Assembly: GCA_009911185.1 (NCBI GenBank)
Contig: QXWW01000006.1
Location: 62,001 to 126,000, forward strand
DNA: 64,000 bases
Reading direction: 5' to 3'
From: Lachnospiraceae bacterium
Lineage (GTDB): Bacteria > Bacillota > Clostridia > Lachnospirales > Lachnospiraceae
Shown: in pieces, positions 34,244 through 43,794 of the stretch
Layout of the letters: every line of letters starts with the position of its first letter
Numbering within the stretch: position 1 is the first letter of the stretch
Notes under the pieces: generated by a model
Told to the model about the DNA's origin: nothing
Databases searched by the model: none
The model's input: the letters and a program-made list of their open reading frames with translations, nothing else
Translations under genes and position numbers: made by a program

Positions 34244-35886
34244 AGATAACAGAAATTCAGATTAAAAATTTTGGGAAGCTCCATAATATCAATGTGCGTC
34301 CCCTTCCAGGGCTGAATGTGATTTATGGAGAAAATGAAACTGGTAAATCCACCATGCAGCAGTTCATTACCGGGATGCTGTTTGGCATGGATAAACAGGG
34401 CGGCAGCTTAGCGAAAAATGACAGATACCAGCAGTATGAACCCTGGGACAGCAGCTCTTCTTTTTCGGGGGGGATGAAATTTACGGTGGGCGGCAAGCCT
34501 TTTTTTCTGGAACGCAATTTTTACCACAAGCAGAAATCGGCAAGCCTGGTCAATGAGATGGACGGAGAGAAACTGTCCGTGGAACAGGGAGATCTGGAAA
34601 TGCTGCTGGGCGGGATGAAGAAAACTGCCTATGAAAATACATACTGTATCCGCCAGGCGGAGGTGGAAACAAAAGAAGAATTTGCAGAAGTTTTGCAGAA
34701 TTATTTCATAAACGCTTCTGCCGGCAGCGACGGAGACATAGACTTAACCGGTGCGAGCAGGCGTTTGCAGGAAAAAAAGAAAGCGGCGCAACAGCGGTAC
34801 AGGCAGGAGGAAGAAATGCGCAATGAAACCGTGGAAAAACTGCGTTTAGAAGAAAGTATCCTCGAAAAAGATATTGAGCAGCTTCAAAGTCAGCAGAAAG
34901 AGGACTTTGTGGATTTTCCAGGGCAGGATCCCAATATGATCATACCGGAACGCGATACGAACCAGATGGCGGAATATCTGCGCGATTTACGTTTGAAAAA
35001 AAAGCAGCAGGGATACCTCTGGCGGTGCGCAGTCTCTGTTTTGACGGCGTCTGTCGGATTCATTTTTGGGATTTTAAATGCACAGCATCATTCTTTACAG
35101 GAAAATCCGGGATGGATGGCGTTGGAATTGTTCCTGCTATTTCTGTTTCTGGGAGGGCTTGGCGGTGTGTGCCATTGGTTTCAGAAGGAAAGAAGACTGA
35201 GAAAGCTGCGCAGGCAGCAGCAGGAAGAGGCGAAGGAGCTTACCATCACCGCCTCCAGAGATATGGAATGGAAACGTGTTCATGTGGAATCTGAAAAGCA
35301 GGCAAAGCATCAGGCAGTAGAAGCGCTGCTGCAGGAGCAGCTTGCGGAAAAGCGTGCGATGCTGATAAACCTCAGAGAAGAGATGGAGGAGGTTCAGGAA
35401 GCGACAGAACAGGAGAGAGAATTAGAGCAGCAGATTCAGGCGTACGACTTGGCATATCAAACGCTGCAGACACTTTCCCAGGACATTTATCATGACACCA
35501 GAAATCAACTGGAGCAGGTGATGTCCCAGATTTTGGCAGAGATGACGCATGGAAAATATGATACAATAGGCTTGGATGACCAGATGAACCTTATGGTACA
35601 AAAGGAAGACCGCAGCCTGCGCCCGTGGCAGGTGAGCCAGGGAGTTATGGAACAGATGTATGTGGCGCTTCGCTTTGGAGCGGGCGGGATGTTTACCCAG
35701 GAGGAATCTATGCCAATTATTTTAGATGAGGTCTTTGCTGCTTTTGACGAGAAGCGCTTAGAGGCAGTCCTGCAGTGGCTTGGCAGGCAGAAAGGGCAGA
35801 TATTCCTCTTTACCTGCCAGAGGCGGGAGATGGAAATCCTGGAACGAAATCACATTCCGTATGGAAAAATCATGTTGAGCAGATAG
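34240..35886 (+). CDS. SbcC-like/YhaN-like AAA ATPase
   Basis: A 548-residue ABC-type ATPase of the Rad50/SbcC family. Walker A is GENETGKST near residue 33, the ABC signature-like segment is PWQVSQGVMEQMYVALRFG and Walker B is MPIILDEVFAAFD. In between are two coiled-coil arms (about 180-240 and 330-410), separated not by a zinc hook but by two hydrophobic segments (CAVSVLTASVGFIFGIL and LELFLLFLFLGGLGG). It is much shorter than SbcC (about 1000). The membrane hairpin resembles that of Bacillus YhaN-type proteins. Translationally coupled to the phosphoesterase. Confidence 0.85.
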   Translation: MKITEIQIKNFGKLHNINVRPLPGLNVIYGENETGKSTMQQFITGMLFGMDKQGGSLAKNDRYQQYEPWDSSSSFSGGMKFTVGGKPFFLERNFYHKQKSASLVNEMDGEKLSVEQGDLEMLLGGMKKTAYENTYCIRQAEVETKEEFAEVLQNYFINASAGSDGDIDLTGASRRLQEKKKAAQQRYRQEEEMRNETVEKLRLEESILEKDIEQLQSQQKEDFVDFPGQDPNMIIPERDTNQMAEYLRDLRLKKKQQGYLWRCAVSVLTASVGFIFGILNAQHHSLQENPGWMALELFLLFLFLGGLGGVCHWFQKERRLRKLRRQQQEEAKELTITASRDMEWKRVHVESEKQAKHQAVEALLQEQLAEKRAMLINLREEMEEVQEATEQERELEQQIQAYDLAYQTLQTLSQDIYHDTRNQLEQVMSQILAEMTHGKYDTIGLDDQMNLMVQKEDRSLRPWQVSQGVMEQMYVALRFGAGGMFTQEESMPIILDEVFAAFDEKRLEAVLQWLGRQKGQIFLFTCQRREMEILERNHIPYGKIMLSR

Positions 35887-35895
35887 GAAAGACTT

Positions 35896-38004
35896 ATGAG
35901 TGAAGAAAAGCAGAAAAAAAATCAGAAAAAAAGTCAGAAGAAAAAAAAGCATAAAAAAAAATACCGCCTGTTTTGGTTTTTTGTGAGGCTTCAGGTTTTA
36001 TTTCTGATTCTTGTGGCGGCTGGGCTGGGCTGGTATTATTTCGGCGGATATGCCCAGAAAGTGAGCGCACTGCAGCAAGAGGCGAAGAAATTGGTGCGCG
36101 AATCCAATGAGGATACGTTCCGCTCGGTGCAGACCAGCCTGGTGTATGATGCCAATGGAACGCTGGTTTCCACCCTCAAAGGGGAAAAAGACGTGTATTA
36201 TCTGGACTACGAAGATATCCCCCCTTATGCCGCCGCTGCTATGGTGAGTATCGAGGACAAGAAATTCTACAGTCACAACGGAATTGACATTAAAGCGATT
36301 ATGCGCGCCGCTAAGGCGATGATCCAAAACGGCAAGGTGACGCAGGGAGGCAGCACGATAACGCAGCAGCTTTCCAGAAATATTTTCCTGAACCATGATG
36401 TGAAATGGGAGCGGAAAATTGAAGAGATGTTTATTGCCGTAGAGCTGGAAAAAGTGTACAGTAAGAACAAAATCATGGAATTTTACCTCAATAATGTATA
36501 TTTTGGCAACGGCTATTATGGTATACAGGCTGCAAGCAAGGGATATTTTAACACGGAGGTGAAGAACCTGAGTTTGTCGCAGATTGCTTTTCTCTGTGCA
36601 ATACCCAATAACCCCAGCCTTTATGATCCGGTGGTGCGTTTGGAAAATACCTTAAAACGTCGCAATCGTATCTTAAACCAGATGCAGGAAGACGGTAAGA
36701 TCAGTGAGGAAACCTGCGATCAGGCAAAGGCGGAGCAGATTGTTTTGAATCCTTCTCAGAAGACGAAAAACGATTATGTGGAAACATATACTTATAATTG
36801 TGCCATCCGCGCATTGATGGCGGAAGAAGGATTTATTTTTCGCCAGGAATTTGATTCTGAGGAAGAACGCAGTTCCTATGAAGAGGAATATGATCTGCTA
36901 TACAGCGAATGTCAGAAGAATTTATACAGCAAAGGATACCGGATCTATACTTCCATTGACTTGAACGTGCAGCAAATGCTCCAGGATACGCTGGATCAGG
37001 GACTGGCTGAATTTACAGAGCAGACGGAAGATGGAATTTATACGCTGCAAGGTTCGGCAGTTTGTATAGATAACCATACCGGTTATGTGAAAGCGATCGT
37101 AGGAGGACGGAATCAGAATCTCTCAGGCTATACCTTAAACCGCGCATACCAGAGCTACCGACAGCCGGGAAGCTCTATTAAGCCTTTGATTGTCTACGCT
37201 CCGGTGTTAGAGAGAAATTACACGCCGGATACGGTAGTTGCGGATGTGAAAACGGAGGAAGGCCCGTCCAATTCCAGTGGTTCTTATGAGGGGAATATCA
37301 GTCTTCGTTATGCGGTTCAAAAATCCAAAAATACCGTTGCATGGAACCTGTTAGAGGAATTGACGCCGCAGGTAGGTTTGTCTTATTTGAAGGCCATGAA
37401 TTTTGCAAGACTGGACGAGCGGGACGAGAGGCCCACCAGTGCATTGGGCGGCTTTACAAATGGCGTGTCGGCGGTGGAAATGGCGTCTGCCTATGCGGCG
37501 CTGGAAAATGATGGAAAATTCCGGGAACCGACTTGTATTATGAAGATAACGGATGCTCAGGATAATGTGATTATTGAGACGGAGAACCAGGAAAAGGAGG
37601 TTTATAAGACGAATGCCTCCAGAATGATGACCGATATGCTGGTTTCGGTTATGAAAGAAGGGACCGGCCGGGGGCTTGCCTTAAGCAATATGCCCTGCGC
37701 CGGCAAAACAGGAACGACCAATGATAATAAAGACGGATGGTTTGTAGGCTACACCAGCTATTATACCACCAGCGTGTGGGTGGGATATGATATGCCAAGA
37801 GAATTGCCGGGACTGTCGGGCGCCAGTTACCCGGGCAGTATCTGGAAAAATTTTATGGAGCTGCTGCACCAGAATTTGGAACCAGTGGAGTTCCTGCCCT
37901 ATATTGATGAGCAGAAAGCGCCTTTGGACAACAATGAGTATCAGCAAGGCCAGGAGGTTTCCCCTGAGGAGGGAATCCCTCAGGGGGATATTCCCTGGCC
38001 CTAA
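35896..38004 (+). CDS. Class A penicillin-binding protein (PBP1a type)
   Basis: A 702-residue bifunctional peptidoglycan synthase. A short very basic cytoplasmic tail and one membrane helix (about 28-50) precede a GT51 glycosyltransferase domain (SIEDKKFYSHNG with catalytic Glu120; QGGSTITQQLSRN) and a transpeptidase domain with SSIK (Ser426, Lys429), SKN and KTGTT. It polymerises lipid II and cross-links stems outside the membrane. ATG 35896 has an AGGAAAG site. It follows the SbcC-like gene by 9 bp and is convergent (4-bp overlap) with the FtsX permease gene. Confidence 0.95.
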   Translation: MSEEKQKKNQKKSQKKKKHKKKYRLFWFFVRLQVLFLILVAAGLGWYYFGGYAQKVSALQQEAKKLVRESNEDTFRSVQTSLVYDANGTLVSTLKGEKDVYYLDYEDIPPYAAAAMVSIEDKKFYSHNGIDIKAIMRAAKAMIQNGKVTQGGSTITQQLSRNIFLNHDVKWERKIEEMFIAVELEKVYSKNKIMEFYLNNVYFGNGYYGIQAASKGYFNTEVKNLSLSQIAFLCAIPNNPSLYDPVVRLENTLKRRNRILNQMQEDGKISEETCDQAKAEQIVLNPSQKTKNDYVETYTYNCAIRALMAEEGFIFRQEFDSEEERSSYEEEYDLLYSECQKNLYSKGYRIYTSIDLNVQQMLQDTLDQGLAEFTEQTEDGIYTLQGSAVCIDNHTGYVKAIVGGRNQNLSGYTLNRAYQSYRQPGSSIKPLIVYAPVLERNYTPDTVVADVKTEEGPSNSSGSYEGNISLRYAVQKSKNTVAWNLLEELTPQVGLSYLKAMNFARLDERDERPTSALGGFTNGVSAVEMASAYAALENDGKFREPTCIMKITDAQDNVIIETENQEKEVYKTNASRMMTDMLVSVMKEGTGRGLALSNMPCAGKTGTTNDNKDGWFVGYTSYYTTSVWVGYDMPRELPGLSGASYPGSIWKNFMELLHQNLEPVEFLPYIDEQKAPLDNNEYQQGQEVSPEEGIPQGDIPWP

Positions 38005-40805
38005 AGGTTCTCATTTTTCAAAGCGTCGATGGTGTTCTCTCTGCGGATTCTTCTCATAGAGTAAACCATGGTAGCGAACACCACCAGAAATACGCTTCCT
38101 ACGGCAATGGCAATGCTGTACCAGGGGATGAAAAATGCCATTTCCAAACCTTCGCAGATGGAACGGTAGATCAATAGGGTTACGATGAAAGACACGGGAA
38201 GCCCGTATAGCAGCCCTTTAAATCCGTACAGCAGACATTCATAATTCATCATTTTGCGAAAGGATTCCGGCGTCATGCCGATAGACTTCAACATGGCAAA
38301 TTCCCGCCGCCGCAGATTAATGTTGGTAGAGATTGTGTTGAAGACGTTTGCAGCGGCAATCAGTGAAATTAATGTGATAAAGCCGTAAGAAAAGATGTTA
38401 ATCACATTGACCATGGCGCGGTTGCTCTCTTCAGAAGCAGCGTAATCATAGAGAGAAGAGGCTGAGAGGCTATTCTCTGTCAGTATGTTTGTCATTTCAG
38501 CATAGGCGGCATTATGGTCTTCACCTTGAAAAAGCAGTTCGACGCTGTGGTTTTTTGCGACGGGCGGGTCTGAAATATCATAATAGGAAGTATTTTCATC
38601 CATTTCTGCGAATACATATTCCATCATACTATAAGGATAAAACAGGCGCACATATTGCGAATTATCGGAAAATAGCGCCGGCGGTTCATCAATGGCGGCT
38701 CCAATCGCAAAAGGTATTTCAAGGCAGTCTTCTAAGGGCATATGAACCTCTTTATCCGAGTTTTCATCGAAAAGGCGGCAAAAGGGGCGTCCGTTTTCTT
38801 CGATGTCGAAGCCGGCATAACTGTAATCGTCTCGTTCTTCCATGAGATACGCGCTCAGTTTTGCCTTTGACGTGTCGGTAAAGGCCGGGAAATGATAAAA
38901 TTTATGTTCCTTTTCCTGGTACAGACGCAGTGAATCCATAATGACGGCTTTTGGCTGTGCCGTATCAAAGTAGTCTTCTGGTGCGATATTTTGCTTTTCC
39001 AGGCAGGCGCAAAAATCATCGTCTGCAAGGAAAATAACAAAGATATCCAGCAGGCTTTGCTCATATTCCCGATATTCTTCTCCCATTTGTTCTTTTATAT
39101 TCTTCCGGTAATCTTGCATATTCTGGCTTAGTTCATGTGTATTGACGGCAGTGGTGAAATAAAATCTTGCAGCATAGGTAGCGTCTGTTATGCCTTGTGC
39201 CCCGGACAGGGCGGAGTACAGCTCATCCAGAGGCTTTTCCGTTTCGTGCAGGTAGTAGACAAGGTCGTAGCCGTTGTCATTTGTTACGTTTCTGGCAGAA
39301 TATGTCAGGTAAGCACAAAAGCTGCTGGCAGAAATAAACAGCACGATACTTAAGAACAGGGAAATTACCGTGGCCCGGTATTTTTTACGGCTGCGTTTGT
39401 AGTTTTTAGCGGCAATCATTCCTTCAAATCCAAAGAGTTTGCGGGTAAGGCGCGAAGTCTTTACCCGGCGGGAGCGAATGGAGATATCGCCGTTTTGCCG
39501 GATTGCGTCTATGGCGGATTTTCTCATAGCGCGCCTTGCAGGGAGGTAAGCGGAAATAATGACGGTTACCAGTGATACCAAAATGGCGGTGGCGATAGCG
39601 GCAAAGGAGGGATGAAGACGAATGGATACCTCTTTGGCGGGACCAAAGATCGCGGAGAGCCGCATCATGGTATATCCGCTTCCGCCTCCCAGAACATTTC
39701 CAAGCAGATCGCTGGTCAGGAACAAGGTAGTGCCAATACCTGCAAGTCCTGCCAAAATACCTGCCGGAATGCCGATAAGACTGAGAAACAGAGCCTCAAA
39801 AAGTACGCTTCCGGTAAGCTGGCGTTTGGTGGCTCCAATGGAGGCAAGCAGTCCGAACTGCCGGGTGCGCTCGCTGACAGAAATGGAAAACGCATTGTAA
39901 ATCAACGAGATGGAGCCAAACATGATAATGACAATAAGAATGATGCCTAAATTGTGTATCACCCGGTTAAAACTGCTCTCCCCGGAGTAGCCGTAATATC
40001 TGAGCAGAGTGGTATTCGCCTTATAGCTGGGGGCGTCTGCCTGTTCAAATAGATCTTCCAGCACAGATATCGTATTTCGTCCGGTGTTGGTAAGTATATA
40101 CAGATTGTAAGTATGCTGGGCGCTGTTATCGCCGATTGTCAGGGCCGTATAGCCCGGAGAATCATAGTCTTCATAGGAGGGACGCTCATAAAATCCCACT
40201 ACTTTATATGTGCGGGTTTCTGCGGGGATAAACGTCTCCGTATATTCGTTGTTTTCGTCAGAAGTATCGGAGTTATTCAAATATGGAACCTGGTTAGTGA
40301 GGGCCGTTCCTGTGTTGTCCACACGTTTTCCCAGTGCAAGAGTCAGGGCTTCATCCACACTGCAGGAAATGCCGCCATTGATTTTTAAGTGCTCTGGAAG
40401 CAGGATTTCGCGGTTGTTTTCTGGCATACGCCCCTGGGTAAGATGAATGGGCATCATATTCGTAAAATCAGACTGGATTCCGTACACACAGATATAAGGC
40501 TTTGATTCATTCGCAGTTTTTTCTTTGATGCTGGCAAAACCGATAAGTTCCATGGAGACGGAATCTTCGATATGTGAATCCGTGACAATCTGCTCTTTGC
40601 TTTTGGCGGACAGTCCATACCCGACGCCATACCAGTTGCCATCACTGTAGATGGTGGACTGAATCAGGTAATGGCTGAGCGTGGAAACCATAGTGGTTAC
40701 GGCGGTAAACATAGAGGCGGAGAGGATAATCCCCACGATAGTTACCAGTGTGCGCGTGCGGTTTTTCTGTAAGGTTTTTAAGGTAACTTTATGAAAAATA
40801 TTCAT
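38001..40805 (-). CDS. FtsX-family ABC permease
   Basis: A 934-residue permease with one N-terminal helix, a large extracytoplasmic region, an FtsX domain of three helices (LIVIIMFGSISLIYNAFSIS onward), a second N-terminal-like helix, a second extracytoplasmic region and a second FtsX domain at the C-terminus. Two FtsX units, rather than the Bce-type single extracytoplasmic loop, suggest a relative of lantibiotic or lipoprotein exporters. Its start overlaps the ATPase stop (ATGA). Encoded with an ATPase and two-component genes, so probably part of an envelope-stress or antimicrobial-peptide response. Confidence 0.9.
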   Translation of the reverse strand: MNIFHKVTLKTLQKNRTRTLVTIVGIILSASMFTAVTTMVSTLSHYLIQSTIYSDGNWYGVGYGLSAKSKEQIVTDSHIEDSVSMELIGFASIKEKTANESKPYICVYGIQSDFTNMMPIHLTQGRMPENNREILLPEHLKINGGISCSVDEALTLALGKRVDNTGTALTNQVPYLNNSDTSDENNEYTETFIPAETRTYKVVGFYERPSYEDYDSPGYTALTIGDNSAQHTYNLYILTNTGRNTISVLEDLFEQADAPSYKANTTLLRYYGYSGESSFNRVIHNLGIILIVIIMFGSISLIYNAFSISVSERTRQFGLLASIGATKRQLTGSVLFEALFLSLIGIPAGILAGLAGIGTTLFLTSDLLGNVLGGGSGYTMMRLSAIFGPAKEVSIRLHPSFAAIATAILVSLVTVIISAYLPARRAMRKSAIDAIRQNGDISIRSRRVKTSRLTRKLFGFEGMIAAKNYKRSRKKYRATVISLFLSIVLFISASSFCAYLTYSARNVTNDNGYDLVYYLHETEKPLDELYSALSGAQGITDATYAARFYFTTAVNTHELSQNMQDYRKNIKEQMGEEYREYEQSLLDIFVIFLADDDFCACLEKQNIAPEDYFDTAQPKAVIMDSLRLYQEKEHKFYHFPAFTDTSKAKLSAYLMEERDDYSYAGFDIEENGRPFCRLFDENSDKEVHMPLEDCLEIPFAIGAAIDEPPALFSDNSQYVRLFYPYSMMEYVFAEMDENTSYYDISDPPVAKNHSVELLFQGEDHNAAYAEMTNILTENSLSASSLYDYAASEESNRAMVNVINIFSYGFITLISLIAAANVFNTISTNINLRRREFAMLKSIGMTPESFRKMMNYECLLYGFKGLLYGLPVSFIVTLLIYRSICEGLEMAFFIPWYSIAIAVGSVFLVVFATMVYSMRRIRRENTIDALKNENL

Positions 40806-41485
40806 GAGCGGATCACCTCGTCTCTTGTAATTTTGCCGTCCTCAATGGTCAGAATCCGGTTTGCCTGAAGCGCGATATTTTCATCGTGGGTAATGACAAT
40901 TAATGTCTGCTTGTATTTTTCATTTGAGTATTTCAGAAGTTCTACAATTTCCTGGCTGTTTTTGGAATCCAGATTTCCCGTAGGTTCGTCGGCCAGGACT
41001 ACGGCCGGGGCATTCATAAGCGCGCGGCCAATAGACACGCGCTGCTGCTGGCCGCCGGAGAGCTGATTGGGCAGATGCCCTTCTCTTCCGTTTAAAGATA
41101 AAAGGCCCAGCAGGTCTTCAAGGCGTTTCTCGTTAATAGGACGTCCGTCCATTAGTACGGGAAGCGTAATGTTTTCCGTTACATTCAGTACTGGGATCAG
41201 GTTATAAAACTGGTAAATAAGTCCGACCTGTCTCCTGCGGAAAATGGCGAGCTGGCTTTCATTCTGCGCATAGACGTCTGTGCCTTCCATATAGACTTTG
41301 CCGGAGGTTGGAATATCTACGCCGCCCAGGACATGCAGCAGAGTGGATTTCCCGGAACCGGAGGGGCCGATAATGGCGAGAAATTCACCTTTATCCACGG
41401 AAAAGGATATATCGTCCAAAGCCTTTACCTGATTCTCGCCAGTGCCATAGATTTTTGTCACATGTTCTGCTTTTAATATTTCCAT
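40802..41485 (-). CDS. ABC transporter ATP-binding protein (LolD/MacB type)
   Basis: A 227-residue ATPase: Walker A GPSGSGKST, Q-loop IYQFYNLIP, ABC signature LSGGQQQR, Walker B VVLADEPTGNLDS and switch His in ITHDE. It energises the FtsX permease with which it overlaps. It starts 90 bp after the kinase gene, and that gap holds its own promoter and operator. Confidence 0.96.
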   Translation of the reverse strand: MEILKAEHVTKIYGTGENQVKALDDISFSVDKGEFLAIIGPSGSGKSTLLHVLGGVDIPTSGKVYMEGTDVYAQNESQLAIFRRRQVGLIYQFYNLIPVLNVTENITLPVLMDGRPINEKRLEDLLGLLSLNGREGHLPNQLSGGQQQRVSIGRALMNAPAVVLADEPTGNLDSKNSQEIVELLKYSNEKYKQTLIVITHDENIALQANRILTIEDGKITRDEVIRS

Positions 41486-41514
41486 AATGATAACTCCTTT
41501 TCTTTGATAATCTA

Positions 41515-41567
41515 AGTATACGCAGCTTTGGTGACAGGGCGGTGACTGGAATGTGACAAAATTGTCA
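41515..41567 (-). promoter_or_regulatory. Response-regulator operator and promoter of the ABC genes
   Basis: On the + strand GTGAC occurs at 41531, 41542 and 41553, exactly 11 bp apart, and the last forms an inverted repeat TGACA-N4-TGTCA (41554-41567), close to the BceR/PsdR consensus TnACA-N4-TGTAA. Reading the minus strand, a -10 TATACT lies at 41520-41515 without a good -35, which fits activation by the adjacent response regulator. Confidence 0.65.
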
Positions 41568-41575
41568 GGTTCACG

Positions 41576-42583
41576 TCAGGAGTAGAATTTTATTAGAAAC
41601 CTTGCGCCTCCCTGTGCACGGTTTTCGGCTTTCAGCGTACCGTTTTGGCGCGTCACAATCATCCGTGAAAGAGCAAGCCCGATTCCCACGCTGTGCTCAG
41701 CAGCATTTTTTCCCTTATAGAAACGTTCGAAAAGATGGGGAAGGTCTTCTGTTTCAAAGCCGGGTCCGTTATCTTCGATCATAATTTCCGTATAAATTGC
41801 ATTTTGCGAGAAAGAAACCCGGATCTCTCCGCCCATAGGCGTGTGTTCCATGCAATTTTTAAGGATATTGAGGACAGCCTCCGTAGACCAGGAAAAATCA
41901 CCTGTAAAATACGGCGGGGAACTAGTACCGCCGTTTCCGATAGAGAGCGTCTGATTGCGCAGATCCATAGGGATTAAGAGCGGTTCGGCGGCATGTTTGA
42001 TTAAGTCGGGAACCAGTACCGGGTCGTGTTTAAACGGAATTGTCCCGGCGTCCAGCTTGGATATTTTAAGCAGAGCTTCCACCAGCCAGTCTATGCGTGA
42101 CAGGAGCTGCGTCTGTTCCTGTATCAATTGCTGTCTGCGGGGGAGGGGCAGATCCTGTTCTCTCAGAAGTGATAGAATCAGATTGGAAGCAGTGAGCGGC
42201 GAGCGGATTTGGTGGGAGATATCGGCCATGGAATCGGCCAGCAGTTTTTTATCGTTGGAGAGGGCCAGGGCCTGTTCTCTTAAGCGCAGGGTCATTTTGG
42301 ATAATTCGCTTTCCAGAATGGACAGTTCTCCTTCCCGGTATTTTTCAAATTCTATAGGCGTATTGCTGTGAAGCATAGAGTCCAGCTCCAGGCTTAACTG
42401 CCTTAGTTTGCGGTAGCGCAGCCCGGTAATGGCATAATGGGCGGCAAGATATAAAACAGAGAAAAGAAGCATGAGTTGTCCGCTGTAAGAGTCATGTGAA
42501 TATCCCAGATATACAGACAAGGCGGCTAAGAGCAAGTGGCAGAACAGGCTTCTTTGTATTTCCGGATTACGCAGTATTTTCAT
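41576..42583 (-). CDS. Sensor histidine kinase, short-sensor (BceS-like)
   Basis: A 335-residue kinase with two N-terminal helices separated by only a few residues (YLGYSHDSYSG), so no real extracytoplasmic sensor domain; this is the intramembrane-sensing layout of BceS-type kinases that depend on their transporter for detection. HisKA has MADISHQIRSPLTASN; HATPase_c has ILKNCMEH and DNGPGF. It follows the response regulator after 2 bp. Confidence 0.92.
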   Translation of the reverse strand: MKILRNPEIQRSLFCHLLLAALSVYLGYSHDSYSGQLMLLFSVLYLAAHYAITGLRYRKLRQLSLELDSMLHSNTPIEFEKYREGELSILESELSKMTLRLREQALALSNDKKLLADSMADISHQIRSPLTASNLILSLLREQDLPLPRRQQLIQEQTQLLSRIDWLVEALLKISKLDAGTIPFKHDPVLVPDLIKHAAEPLLIPMDLRNQTLSIGNGGTSSPPYFTGDFSWSTEAVLNILKNCMEHTPMGGEIRVSFSQNAIYTEIMIEDNGPGFETEDLPHLFERFYKGKNAAEHSVGIGLALSRMIVTRQNGTLKAENRAQGGARFLIKFYS

Positions 42584-42585
42584 AT

Positions 42586-43263
42586 TTAATCTCCCATCTT
42601 ATAACCCAGTCCCCGTACGGTTTTAATTAGTTGGGGATTTTGAGGATCCTTTTCAATTTTTTCCCGCAGACGTTTGATATATACCGTCAGTGTGTTATCA
42701 TTGACAAATTCCCCGGCAATGTCCCAAAGCGCTTCTAACAGCCGGGCGCGGGACAGCACGATGCCCTGATTATTGAGAAAGTATAATAACAGACGGTATT
42801 CCAGCGCTGACAGTATAATTTCCTGCCCGTCTTTTTTTACGGTGCCCCGGACAATGTCCGCGCTGAGGTTCTTGTATTCCAATACGGAATTTGCCTTTCC
42901 GTAACGGCGCAGAATATTGTGGATGCGCGAGACTAGCTCACGGGGACGGAAGGGCTTGGAAATGTAATCGTCGGCACCCAGATCCAGGCCGGTTACTACG
43001 CTGTATTCGTCTCCAGACGCAGTCAGGAAAATCACCGGAAGGTCTGTGGAAGATTTTGCCGCGCGGCAAATAGCGAAGCCGTTTCCGTCAGCCAGAGAGA
43101 CATCCAGTAAAATCAGGTCAAACTCTGCCGCCGATTCTTCTAATGTCTGTAATGCTTTGCGCTGTCCATCCACAGCAGTAATGGAAAAGTCTTCTTTTTG
43201 CAAAAATTCTGTTAAGTTCGTCACAATGCTGCGGTCGTCTTCTACCAGTAAAATATGTGCCAT
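42586..43263 (-). CDS. OmpR-family response regulator (BceR-like)
   Basis: A 225-residue regulator: receiver domain with VEDD, phospho-Asp in LILLDVSL, Thr in FLTAS and Lys in SKPF; OmpR winged helix ending TVRGLGYKMGD. The start is ATG 43263 with an AAGGAGC site; the frame extends upstream but without support. It probably binds the repeats before the ABC genes at 41531-41567. Confidence 0.95.
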   Translation of the reverse strand: MAHILLVEDDRSIVTNLTEFLQKEDFSITAVDGQRKALQTLEESAAEFDLILLDVSLADGNGFAICRAAKSSTDLPVIFLTASGDEYSVVTGLDLGADDYISKPFRPRELVSRIHNILRRYGKANSVLEYKNLSADIVRGTVKKDGQEIILSALEYRLLLYFLNNQGIVLSRARLLEALWDIAGEFVNDNTLTVYIKRLREKIEKDPQNPQLIKTVRGLGYKMGD

Positions 43264-43306
43264 AATGTGCTCCTTTTGCTGAATGATATGGAATCTGATA
43301 AAAATT

Positions 43307-43335
43307 ATCTTATCATTTACAGGAGATGCTTTCAA
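43307..43335 (-). promoter_or_regulatory. Promoter of the two-component genes
   Basis: Reading the minus strand, TTGAAA (43335-43330) and TAAGAT (43312-43307) are separated by 17 bp, with a TG before the -10. Confidence 0.6.
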
Positions 43336-43413
43336 GGGTGGCGGAGGAAATTATAAACGGCGGCGCGGAGAAGTTACCTCTTATCTCTAGTGAATCACGC
43401 CGCTGATTTGCTA

Positions 43414-43548
43414 AAGGCAATACCTTAACGGAGTCAAGGCATTGCCTTCCAGTGTACCATCTGGTTGATATTTAGTCTGGCAATATCGCTTTGAAAGCTT
43501 TTACTTTAGCGATTTACAGGAATCTTATTTAGTTTAAATATCAATCAG
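43414..43548. other. Structured non-coding element: two tandem hairpins
   Basis: In a 460-bp gap without genes. Hairpin 1 (43414-43448): AAGGCAATACCTT / AAGGCATTGCCTT, 12 of 13 pairs, 9-nt loop. Hairpin 2 (43461-43548): CTGGTTGATATTTAGTCT / AGTTTAAATATCAATCAG, 15 Watson-Crick and two G-U pairs out of 18, enclosing ATCGCT ... AGCGAT. Neither is followed by a U-run. It could be a MITE, a small RNA or a processing site. The rest of the gap (43549-43671) shows nothing. Confidence 0.55.
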
Positions 43549-43671
43549 ACAATACAGTGGCCGCGGGTGTTTTTAGATGAGCATATGCAGTTGTGTTTAC
43601 AGGGGGCTGGAAACGCAACATCAAGATCAGCGGGCGTCCGTATACTGCCGGCAGAATATTTCAAAATGGTT

Positions 43672-43700
43672 TTGAAAATCCATAATTTATATGATAAAAT
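43672..43700 (+). promoter_or_regulatory. Promoter of the glucokinase gene
   Basis: TTGAAA and TAAAAT are separated by 17 bp, with extended TG before the -10, 95 bp before the start codon. Confidence 0.7.
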
Positions 43701-43794
43701 AGATGGTGTATTGAAGAAATCATATCCTGTTTGAGAATTTAGACGGTGATTCATATACATAGATTTCAATTTTATAAAGAAAAGGAGAGCAGCT

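Noticed and set aside
37961-37986. CCCCTGAGG / CCTCAGGGG hairpin at the 3' end of the PBP gene
   Set aside because: It lies within coding sequence and is not followed by a U-run on either strand, so it was not called a terminator.
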